Below, in pieces: positions 1 through 7,157 of a stretch of DNA of 21,327 nucleotides; within the stretch, counting starts at the first letter, position 1, and the number at the start of each line of letters is the position of its first letter. Origin of the DNA: JBEKYH01 sp049511115 (GTDB lineage: Bacteria > Planctomycetota > Phycisphaerae > Tepidisphaerales > Tepidisphaeraceae); NCBI GenBank assembly GCA_049511115.1, contig JBEKYH010000017.1, positions 1-21,327 of the forward strand, in the 5' to 3' direction. The notes under the pieces were generated by a model. The model saw only the letters and a list, made by a program, of their open reading frames with translations, had not been told where the DNA came from and did not search any database. Made by a program: the position numbers and the translations under genes.

Positions 1-1298
1 CCGGCCATCACCTTATGGTTCACTTCGGCCGCGTCGACGGCCTCAATGACGGTGAATGGAATCACCTTGATATTCAGCTTGGCATCATCCGCCGCATCGC
101 CGCGAACACCGACAAACTGGCCCATCAGTTTCACCGCGGACGCGTCATCACCCTTCACATAAATAACGGTGCGCGACGTGGCCGGATCGACCAGGCGATA
201 GAGCGTTTCCGCCCCGAACTGGAGGCTGGATGGCTCAAGCTGGCCGACAGCGGCGTAGAGATGCACTTCGTTGGCATCGAGGCGCTTTTGCAGTTCATCC
301 TGTTCGGCCTTGAGGACTTGCGACTGCGCGGCGGCCTGGGTTTCCATCTTGGCGACATCCGCGAGCCGCGCCTGGGCGTCGAGGCGAACTTTCAAAATCG
401 CCAGGCGGAAGCCGGCATTTTCCTTGTCGGCGTCGGGGAGGGCGTCGTTTTTGGTCAGGGCTTCATAGCGTTTGGCCAGATCGGCGGCGGGCTGATCCGA
501 CAGCGGCTTGGCGCTGGCCGCCTGGAACTCTGTCTCCAGGGCCTGATATTCGGTCTCGGCCAATTCGGCGGGAGTCGGGCCGGCGGGAACCTGCGCGACC
601 GCGGGCTGGGTCGTTGGAGCGGCGGCCGTCGCATCCGCGGGAGCGGCAGGCTGCGTCGTCGGGGCGGCTGATGCGGACTCATCCGCGGCGGAACTGGCGG
701 ATGTGGCGGCCTCGCCGGAGGATATCTCGCCGACGGGCGCGGCGTTGGCCGTCAATACGCGCACGGGATCAATGAACTGCTTGGCGACGTAAAGGTAGGT
801 CCCCTGCGGCGGCTCGATCTTGTAATACTCATCCTGCTCGCCAACGATCTTCACATCGTCGCCGGCGTTCATTTTGCCGACCACCGTCGTCTTCATTTCA
901 TTCAGCGCGCTGCCGGCGCGGACATTGATGTCGGGGTGGGTGACCCGCCCGACAGTGCCGTCGCCGCGGCGCTCGATGTAGAGCTTGCTGACATAGCAGA
1001 AGCTGCCTTGCGGCGGGATGATTTTGAGCCAGTCAAACTTAATCCCCACGACGGTGACCTGCGTTCCCTGCGGGAGCTTCATGGTGGTGTAGTAGCCTTC
1101 GCCCGGTCCACTGCGCACGTACACATCGGCGGAGTTGACCGAGCCGGTGAACTGGAAGCGGCTGTTGGCGACGTCAGGCTGCACCTGGACCGCTTCCTGG
1201 GCGCGCAAAAGGGGCGGAAATACGGCCAATACAGCAGCCGCAAAGAATATCCAAAGGGGGTAACGTTCCAATAATTGAGGACGAGAACGAACAGACAT
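1..1298 (-). CDS. Exported protein with two bacterial SH3b domains (partial, 3' end outside window)
   Basis: Reading the minus strand from the ATG at 1298 gives 432 codons with no stop before the window edge. Residues 12-33 form a hydrophobic signal or anchor segment ending near LRAQ. Two SH3b-like domains follow, at about residues 54-108 and 118-177. Each has an N-terminal 'VYVRSGPG' or 'INVRAGS' strand and a closing strand after a 'PPQG' turn (QGSFCYVSKLYIE and QGTYLYVAKQFID), so they look like a duplication. Next come an Ala/Thr/Pro linker with repeated PTTQPA (about 190-240), a Gln/Glu/Ala-rich helical stretch likely to be coiled coil (about 245-345), and a C-terminal region I do not recognise. 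SH3b domains usually bind cell-wall material, so an envelope role is likely. The start is supported by GGAGGT seven bases upstream. Family and location are fairly sure; the specific function is unknown. Confidence 0.85.
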   Translation of the reverse strand, partial: MSVRSRPQLLERYPLWIFFAAAVLAVFPPLLRAQEAVQVQPDVANSRFQFTGSVNSADVYVRSGPGEGYYTTMKLPQGTQVTVVGIKFDWLKIIPPQGSFCYVSKLYIERRGDGTVGRVTHPDINVRAGSALNEMKTTVVGKMNAGDDVKIVGEQDEYYKIEPPQGTYLYVAKQFIDPVRVLTANAAPVGEISSGEAATSASSAADESASAAPTTQPAAPADATAAAPTTQPAVAQVPAGPTPAELAETEYQALETEFQAASAKPLSDQPAADLAKRYEALTKNDALPDADKENAGFRLAILKVRLDAQARLADVAKMETQAAAQSQVLKAEQDELQKRLDANEVHLYAAVGQLEPSSLQFGAETLYRLVDPATSRTVIYVKGDDASAVKLMGQFVGVRGDAADDAKLNIKVIPFTVIEAVDAAEVNHKVMA

Positions 1299-1304
1299 GG
1301 GTGC

Positions 1305-1310
1305 ACCTCC
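1305..1310 (-). promoter_or_regulatory. Shine-Dalgarno site of the SH3b gene
   Basis: The plus-strand bases acctcc read GGAGGT on the minus strand, seven bases before the ATG at 1298. This fixes the start of an ORF that has no stop inside the window. Confidence 0.75.
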
Positions 1311-1320
1311 GTGTGCGTCA

Positions 1321-1343
1321 TTGCAGCGTTTTTTAGGCTGCAA
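1321..1343 (-). other. Stem-loop in the leader of the SH3b gene
   Basis: TTGCAGC (1321-1327) pairs perfectly with GCTGCAA (1337-1343) around a nine-base loop that is T-rich on the plus strand and A-rich on the minus strand. It lies just upstream of the Shine-Dalgarno site of the minus-strand SH3b gene, so it could affect translation or RNA stability. There is no direct evidence of function. Confidence 0.35.
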
Positions 1344-1363
1344 CGTCCAATTTCACTGCTTTT

Positions 1364-1387
1364 CGCGGTTCAGACCGCGGTGGTCTG
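1364..1387. promoter_or_regulatory. Two overlapping, mutually exclusive inverted repeats
   Basis: CGCGGT (1364-1369) pairs with ACCGCG (1374-1379) around a four-base loop. CAGACC (1371-1376) pairs with GGTCTG (1382-1387) around a five-base loop. The two hairpins share bases and cannot form together. They lie in the divergent intergenic region, inside the probable leader of the SH3b gene. This could be an operator or an attenuator-like switch; both are inference. Confidence 0.4.
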
Positions 1388-1458
1388 CGATAGACGTTAG
1401 CAAACCCCGGTCATTTGTAAAGGGGTTTTGGGCCTCATTTTCTGGTAAGGGGGCGTGA

Positions 1459-1483
1459 TTGACGGGGTGAAACTGGTTATAAT
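1459..1483 (+). promoter_or_regulatory. Candidate promoter for the Gly-rich exported protein
   Basis: A perfect TATAAT stands at 1478-1483, about 80 bases before the chosen start codon at 1564. A TTGACG lies at 1459-1464, but the spacer is only 13 bases, so the true -35 element may differ or be weak. The -10 box is the convincing part. Confidence 0.45.
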
Positions 1484-1563
1484 GAAAATTGGATGAGGAT
1501 AATTCCTCGCCACATTGAACCACGGGTTAAGAATAAATGCTCGCGAAAATTCGGAGTCTTGCC

Positions 1564-2316
1564 ATGACAGTCCGACCCACATTGCGTCTGATAGCAACCG
1601 CCCTGCTGGTCTGCTTCCTTTCCGCAACCGCGTTCGCCCAGAATGGCGGCGGTGGATTCGGTGGCGGCGGTGGTAACGGCTTTGGCGGTGGAGGACAGGG
1701 AGGCGGTGGTTTTGGTGGTGGCGGCGGTGGTGGATTTGGCGGCGGCGGCGGACGCGGCGGCGGGTTTGGCGGCAACAACGGGCAACCTCCCGATCCCGCG
1801 CAGATTCAGCAGTTCATGCAGCAGCGCCAGCAGAACATGCTGGATAACCTGAAAGCGCAGCTTGGCTCGACGGACGATGAGTTCGCGGTTCTACAGCCTT
1901 ACATCCAGTCGATCATTGATTTGCAGACCTCATCGACCGTCAGCCGCTTCATCGGCCAGATGAATCGCTTCGCCCAGCAGAACAACAACGCTCAGAACGG
2001 GGCGAATGGCCAAAACGGCAATAACAACAATAATAATGCACCACCCGCCGGCCCGCCCCCAGGATTCGCGCAGGCGATGTTGTCCGCCATCAACGGCGGC
2101 AAACCGCCAAATGAATTACAAACGGCCGCCGTTGCGCTACAGGCGGTTATCGACAATCCCGACGCGTCGCCAGAAGAGTTCGCCGGTCGGCTGGCGGCAT
2201 ACCGGGCCGCCAAAACCCGGGCGGAAGCCAAGATGACCGCCGCCGAGGACCAGCTTCGCCAACTGCTGACGCAACGGCAGGAAGCGATCATGGTGTTGCA
2301 GGGATACCTGGAATAG
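1564..2316 (+). CDS. Exported Gly/Asn-rich protein of unknown function
   Basis: This is a 250-aa protein that I cannot assign to a named family. Residues 1-26 form a clear signal peptide (MTVRPTLRLIATALLVCF... cut near ATAFAQ). About 45 residues of Gly-rich GGGGFGGGG-type repeats follow, then a helical region with DNLKAQLGSTDDEFAVLQPY, an Asn/Gln-rich stretch (about 142-160), a PPAGPPPG hinge, and a C-terminal helix rich in Ala, Arg and Gln ending LRQLLTQRQEAIMVLQGYLE. The helix-rich ends recall small periplasmic Spy/CpxP-like proteins in composition only. The start at 1564 is chosen over the ATG at 1537 because GGAG lies seven bases upstream and the signal peptide then has normal length. A degraded relative follows immediately downstream. 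Confidence 0.8.
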   Translation: MTVRPTLRLIATALLVCFLSATAFAQNGGGGFGGGGGNGFGGGGQGGGGFGGGGGGGFGGGGGRGGGFGGNNGQPPDPAQIQQFMQQRQQNMLDNLKAQLGSTDDEFAVLQPYIQSIIDLQTSSTVSRFIGQMNRFAQQNNNAQNGANGQNGNNNNNNAPPAGPPPGFAQAMLSAINGGKPPNELQTAAVALQAVIDNPDASPEEFAGRLAAYRAAKTRAEAKMTAAEDQLRQLLTQRQEAIMVLQGYLE

Positions 2317-2322
2317 TTCGCG

Positions 2323-2356
2323 GCCGGTTGAGCCGGCGATCCCTGCAAATTTTTTT
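2323..2356 (+). terminator. Weak terminator-like hairpin after the Gly-rich gene
   Basis: GCCGG and CCGGC (2323-2327 and 2333-2337) form a short stem seven bases after the stop codon. A run of seven T begins only 12 bases later, so the spacing is poor for a classical intrinsic terminator. Confidence 0.25.
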
Positions 2357-2506
2357 ATTCGACGATTGATCCGCGCCAAGCTGACTATCTATCGCACCGC
2401 CCGCGCCCAGGCCAAAGCCGATGTGGCGCATGCGCAAAATGACCTCCGCCAGCTTCTCACCGTGCGGCAGGAAGCCGTACTGACGTTGATGGGCCTCCTG
2501 CAATAG
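2342..2506 (+). pseudogene. 3' remnant of a paralogue of the upstream Gly-rich protein
   Basis: This frame ends with TAG at 2504-2506 and has no usable start; its only in-frame ATG is six codons from the stop. Its last 40 residues align without gaps to the last 40 residues of the neighbouring intact protein, with 19 identities by my count. Shared pieces include YR near the start, LRQLLT, RQEA, and the final L-G-L pattern before the stop. It is in a different frame from the intact gene and follows its stop by only a few dozen bases. The simplest reading is an old tandem duplication of which only the C-terminal helix survives. The left limit of the homology is uncertain; clear similarity starts near 2384. 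Confidence 0.65.
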
Positions 2507-2523
2507 CGAAGGTTACTGCTCCA

Positions 2524-3975
2524 TCATTCACTGCCGCGGTAGATCGTGACGACCGCGTAGGCCGGAAGCAGGACCGTGGCGGCTCCCGCGCTTGCCGCGA
2601 TATCCGGCTGGATGGCGCAGCGTTCCGTCGCCGTACTGCGGACGACATGGAATTTGCGCGCGCTCAGTGGTTTGGGAAGTTGCAGCGCTACTGCGCGCCC
2701 TTGTCCGGAGGTATTCACCAGGACGATGGTCAGCGCGTTGTCTTTGTCATTCACGAACGCGCTGGCCCCGAGCGTCGCCGTCTGCGGAGAGACATCGACG
2801 CGCTGCGATCCGGGACGGATATAGCGGAAGAATTGCTTCGCACAGGCATATTTTCCCGAATCCCGGGCGGACGCCTCGTCGGGTCCCATCAGGTTTTCCC
2901 GCGAGATCGGACCGCGGCCGTCGCAGCATTGCCAATAGAGGATGGCGCTAAAATTGCCGTCCACAAGTCCTTCGTGGATGTGACGTGCGACAGAGAGCGC
3001 GCCGTCTTCCTTGCCGTCGGCGCCGGTATGCAGCCATGCGGGATTTTCGCCGGAGGATTCGGTCATCCAGGATTCTTTGCCGAAATGTTGAATGGTATTC
3101 CAATAGTCGGTCAAGGCGCGGCCGTCGCTGAGAATATCGACGCCGTTTCCGCCGTAGCCGTGGATGCAAAAGAGGCTGAGGTAATCGGCCGTCGCCGGGT
3201 CGGATTCGACGGCGTCGATCCAGCCCATCTGCGCGTTCGTGAAGAATCCGGCGTCGGGCCCGACGCCCTCGGGTCCCATGATTTTTGTGGCGATTTTATC
3301 CTTCGCGAATTCTCGTCCCACGGCGGCGATCGCATCGTGATATTCCCGCGGCGTGTACTGGCACGAATTGTACGTCTCCTTGAACATCAACTCGTTTTGA
3401 ATGCTGATCGCATAAAACGGCGTTCCGCAGGCGCGCTCAAAGCCTTTCACGTAGGCGGCGACGTAGCGCGCGAATTGCTCGAGGTTGTCCGCATCCATTT
3501 TCAAATGCCCGCCGCTGCTGTTGCCGGCGGGCGTCAGCGTTGCGCCTGTCTTCATCCAATGCGGCGGCGTCCAGAGTGAGCCGATGAGGAGGAGGCGGTC
3601 GAGTTTGCGGGCGTTCGTCGCGCGGATCATCGTCGCGGCGTCGATTCCTCCCGCCGCCGAAAAATCCATGCGCGCGATGTTCGCCTCCAGATCCTCGCCG
3701 AGCGGGACGGGCTTGCTCATGTCCTTCCCCAATACCCACGGGGTCAACTCCATGCGGATGATCGACGCTCCCAAATCCTTGGCGTACAAATCCTGGTACC
3801 AACTCTGGTCGTAAGGGTGATCCGCCCCGAGGTACAGGCACGCTCCGAAGCCTTCGATGGTCTGGAAGCGGTGGGAGTCGTCGATGGTCAGTGTGATGTC
3901 GGCGGCATTGGCGGCAACCGCGCAAAGGGCGCTCGCCAGGACGGAAAGAAAAATCGCGTGACGGCCGATGGGCAT
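2524..3975 (-). CDS. Secreted glycoside hydrolase family 30 enzyme
   Basis: This 483-aa protein has a signal peptide (MPIGRHAIFLSVLASALCAV, cut near NAADI). It then shows the GH30 (beta/alpha)8 signature QTIEGFGACL near residues 38-48, WTPPHWMK at 135-142, the acid/base glutamate in SIQNEL (E195), and the nucleophile glutamate in WMTESSGE (E306). The C-terminal 80 residues form the beta-sandwich typical of the family. GH30 members hydrolyse beta-linked glycans such as glucuronoxylan or beta-1,6-glucan, or glucosylceramide; the exact substrate cannot be read here. The frame can be extended to a GTG at 3996, but the ATG at 3975 gives a cleaner signal peptide. The chimeric VapC/carboxypeptidase-regulatory ORF ends at 4010, so the two were probably co-transcribed. 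Function as a secreted glycanase is confident. Confidence 0.9.
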   Translation of the reverse strand: MPIGRHAIFLSVLASALCAVAANAADITLTIDDSHRFQTIEGFGACLYLGADHPYDQSWYQDLYAKDLGASIIRMELTPWVLGKDMSKPVPLGEDLEANIARMDFSAAGGIDAATMIRATNARKLDRLLLIGSLWTPPHWMKTGATLTPAGNSSGGHLKMDADNLEQFARYVAAYVKGFERACGTPFYAISIQNELMFKETYNSCQYTPREYHDAIAAVGREFAKDKIATKIMGPEGVGPDAGFFTNAQMGWIDAVESDPATADYLSLFCIHGYGGNGVDILSDGRALTDYWNTIQHFGKESWMTESSGENPAWLHTGADGKEDGALSVARHIHEGLVDGNFSAILYWQCCDGRGPISRENLMGPDEASARDSGKYACAKQFFRYIRPGSQRVDVSPQTATLGASAFVNDKDNALTIVLVNTSGQGRAVALQLPKPLSARKFHVVRSTATERCAIQPDIAASAGAATVLLPAYAVVTIYRGSE

Positions 3976-4009
3976 AGGGCCGTTCCATGATAACACGCCA
4001 AGTCACGCG

Positions 4010-4744
4010 TCATGGCTTTGCGGGGTGATTGGGAATTCCAAATTGGTCGTTGTTAATGGGTTTGATGGTCAGGTTTACGCCTTCGCAGGTCTGGCCTTCC
4101 ACTACTGTCACCGTCAGAGTGGTGCCGTTTGGCGCCTGGTCGGCGTGGAGAAAGAATGGGGCAACCTGAATGTACTGCTGGTCCGGGCGGACGAACTTCA
4201 ACTCAAAATTCCCGTCGCCGTCGGTTTTGGTGGTTGGGTCGTAATAGCGATTTTCCAGTTGGTCGAACGAACTGGCGCGAACCTGTGCGTCGACGGCCGG
4301 ATGGCCCTGCTCGTCCAACACATGACCGCGAACGATTCCTCCGCGGGTGAGCTTGATGGCGACGCCGCTTAACTCATCCCCCGGCTTGGTCTTGAAGGGC
4401 GGGATAACACCGTTGGCCCAGTGACGCCATTCGCGGTAAGCGCCATCGTGAGCCACCAGGTTGTATTGGCCGTCGCCGCTGGCGGGGAGGCGCATGTCGA
4501 ACGTGCCATCGGGGGCGCTGGCAACGCTGAAGCGTGTGTCGCCGGTGAGGGAATTTCCGCTGCCGGTGAGGGCGGGGGCGACGGTCGCGCCGGCAACTGG
4601 CTTTCCGTCGGGATCCTCGCAAAGGCTAATTGCGTGAGCGTAAACCACGTTGGCCGGGTCGGAGAGGATCCCTCGCACCACATCAGCACCAGCCTCCCCG
4701 CGCAAGAAGGCAATCATGGCGCATGCGTCTAACACGCAATTCAT
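4010..4744 (-). pseudogene. Chimeric ORF: VapC PIN-domain N-terminus fused to a carboxypeptidase-regulatory-like C-terminus
   Basis: The first 43 residues are a PIN-domain toxin start: MNCVLDACAMIAFLRGE holds the first catalytic Asp (D6), and YAHAISLCE holds the conserved Glu (E43). VapC toxins run to about 130 residues with further acidic residues, all missing here. From residue 44 (codon at 4615) the frame continues as DPDGKPVAGATV, the opening strand of a carboxypeptidase-regulatory-like domain. A second such domain (GIVRGHVLDEQGHPAVDAQV) lies near residues 134-230. That part resembles the secreted multidomain proteins at 11107-12960 and 17841-20678, but here it has no signal peptide. The start is fixed by a four-base ATGA overlap with the antitoxin gene. 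A deletion that joined two genes is most likely, and neither half is expected to work normally. An assembly error must be ruled out. Confidence 0.75.
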
Positions 4745-4902
4745 CGACGGCGGCCTTCGCGCTCGACCTCGCGCCGTTTATCCGCCGCAAACCGATCGCT
4801 GCTAGTCGGAACGTGGGAGTAGCGCCCCATAACGGCTTCTGCCTGAGCGGCCTTCGTTTGTTTCCTGGGCGATGCACGTCGCGTTTTTGTCGCGGCTGCC
4901 AT
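4741..4902 (-). CDS. VapB-like antitoxin
   Basis: This small 53-codon gene starts with ATG at 4902. Its stop codon TGA overlaps the ATG of the VapC-like ORF (ATGA), the usual coupling of type II antitoxin and toxin genes. The N-terminal 24 residues are Lys/Arg/Ala-rich (MAAATKTRRASPRKQTK). The C-terminal half, GRYSHVPTSSDRFAADK followed by a charged Arg/Glu helix, matches what I recall of antitoxins paired with PIN toxins, in which a short segment blocks the toxin active site. Because the toxin downstream is truncated, the antitoxin appears orphaned. It begins 22 bases after the hemL stop. I rate the antitoxin role as likely rather than certain, since the protein is short and was recognised by motif and context. 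Confidence 0.65.
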   Translation of the reverse strand: MAAATKTRRASPRKQTKAAQAEAVMGRYSHVPTSSDRFAADKRREVEREGRRR

Positions 4903-4908
4903 GTTACT

Positions 4909-4917
4909 ATCTTAGCA
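4909..4917 (-). promoter_or_regulatory. Extended -10 promoter giving a possibly leaderless vapB transcript
   Basis: On the minus strand the sequence reads TGCTAAGAT: an extended -10 TG followed by TAAGAT. Only six bases separate the box from the ATG at 4902, so transcription would start at or next to the A of the start codon. No good Shine-Dalgarno site is visible for this gene, which fits a leaderless message. Confidence 0.4.
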
Positions 4918-4924
4918 TACTTTT

Positions 4925-6259
<1,335 letters not shown>

Positions 6260-6273
6260 GAATGGGTTTGGCC

Positions 6274-6294
6274 TGTCTTGTCTTTGTCTTGTCT
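6274..6294. repeat. Two copies of a 10-base direct repeat before hemL
   Basis: TGTCTTGTCT occurs at 6274-6283 and 6285-6294, giving a 21-base simple repeat in the hemL leader. It is probably replication slippage; no function is seen. The surrounding 126-base gap (6260-6385) holds nothing else I can name. Confidence 0.5.
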
Positions 6295-6385
6295 GAGCCG
6301 GGATTCTAGGGATTTTTGGGGGGAATGGCAATGGAAGCGGAAAAAGTGCGAAGGGTGCGCTGGTGGCGTTTTGGCGAACTCTTCC

Positions 6386-6667
6386 TCAACGCGCAATCAT
6401 GGAAACGTCGCCTTGGATTGGCTTGCCGGTGATGTGGCTGTACAAAACTTCAGGATCAAAATCCACGTCGTTGGGCCAGACAATGGTTCCGATATCGGAA
6501 TTCACGCTGACCCGCGCAAAGTAGGCCATGTCCTGCAACGGAGCGAAGACGCCGCCTCGGCCGATGATCCATGGAGCGAAATCCACGTGCCCCGTGATGC
6601 CATCGGTGAACATCAACTCCAGCCGGTAATCGTGCAGATATCGAACGGATTTTACATCGGGAAACAT
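6386..6667 (-). CDS. DUF2442 domain protein, partner of DUF4160
   Basis: This 93-aa protein matches the DUF2442 pattern from end to end: MFPDVKSVRYLHDYRLEL, then FTDGITGHVDF, FAPLQDMAYFARVSV, and the family-typical IGTIVWPNDVDFDPEVLY near residues 57-76. DUF2442 proteins are small, often sit directly beside DUF4160 genes, and are suspected to form a toxin-antitoxin-like pair, but the biochemistry is not settled. The gene begins 12 bases after the DUF4160 stop, with GGAG about six bases before its ATG, so the two are one transcription unit. Length is close to the family norm. Family assignment is strong; function is unknown. Confidence 0.85.
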   Translation of the reverse strand: MFPDVKSVRYLHDYRLELMFTDGITGHVDFAPWIIGRGGVFAPLQDMAYFARVSVNSDIGTIVWPNDVDFDPEVLYSHITGKPIQGDVSMIAR

Positions 6668-6679
6668 GGCGGCTCCGAT

Positions 6680-7012
6680 TCAAGAAAGCGGATCAATTTT
6701 TCGCGTGGGGCGGTGCTCCATAGTCGCGTTGAAGTTCTCGCGCAACTCGTCGCGGTGCAATGCGGCCCATTCCATTACCATACCCAGCGCCCGCGGCGTA
6801 AGCTCGCCCGCGACCAACGTCGGCGGATCGATCAGGATTTTTGCCCTCTGTGAGCCATATCGCGCGTGAAAATGCGGCGGTTCGTGGTCGTTGTAGTACA
6901 TCGCAATCACAATTCCGAAGAATCGGCTGATTTCGGGAATATCGGCATGAAATGATATATGCGCGAACGTGCGCTGGCTAGTGGAACTTTGGTTTGACTG
7001 CGATGTGGACAA
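6680..7012 (-). CDS. DUF4160 domain protein with an uncertain start
   Basis: The conserved part, from IPEISRFFGIVIAMYYNDH through PPHFHARYG to the Trp-Ala-Ala-Leu-His-Arg-Asp helix and a basic tail, matches DUF4160. Relatives usually begin with Met at the position that is an isoleucine here (ATT codon at 6940-6938). The only conventional start in frame is the TTG at 7012, which adds 24 Ser/Gln-rich residues read antisense to a GNAT remnant. An AGGA touches that TTG and is too close to act as its Shine-Dalgarno site. So the gene either uses ATT, uses the TTG with an acquired N-terminus, or has lost its start. The pair with DUF2442 downstream suggests a toxin-antitoxin-like module; which partner would be toxic is unknown. 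Confidence 0.75.
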   Translation of the reverse strand: MSTSQSNQSSTSQRTFAHISFHADIPEISRFFGIVIAMYYNDHEPPHFHARYGSQRAKILIDPPTLVAGELTPRALGMVMEWAALHRDELRENFNATMEHRPTRKIDPLS

Positions 7013-7157
7013 TCCTCAATCGGCGCGGGTGATGGAAAAAGCGGGAATGCAGCGGGAGGGAATTCTGCGCCGCTGGATGATCCTGCCCAATGTCTCATCC
7101 GAACCGCGCGATTGCATCGCTTATTCAAGAGTCAGGGACTACTCACCGTCTTCCTGA
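6969..7157 (+). pseudogene. 3' fragment of a GNAT acetyltransferase gene
   Basis: The translated piece carries the C-terminal GNAT signature CDVDNPQSARVMEKAGM, then QREGILRRW and PNVSSEPRDCIAYSRVR. This is the end of ribosomal-protein-type or spermidine-type N-acetyltransferases. Full genes encode about 170-190 residues; only about 55 related residues remain. An in-frame stop at 6948 lies just upstream, and the acetyl-CoA-binding segment is absent. The first codon available is a GTG at 6969. The 5' part has been replaced by the DUF4160/DUF2442 pair on the other strand. Its stop codon lies inside the 3' end of the response-regulator gene. Confident as a remnant, not as a functional enzyme. Confidence 0.7.

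Noticed and set aside
15..671. 218-codon open frame on the plus strand
   Set aside because: Antisense to the SH3b-protein gene, which has a signal peptide, two domains and a Shine-Dalgarno site.
2647..3579. 310-codon open frame on the plus strand
   Set aside because: Antisense to the GH30 gene, whose catalytic motifs are clear; the frame shows no recognisable domain.
4611..4616. GGATCC at the chimera junction as a cloning-vector mark
   Set aside because: Both sides are ordinary genes in the same sequence style with no vector sequence, and the same six bases also occur about 50 bases away. An assembly artefact is still possible and is noted under findings.
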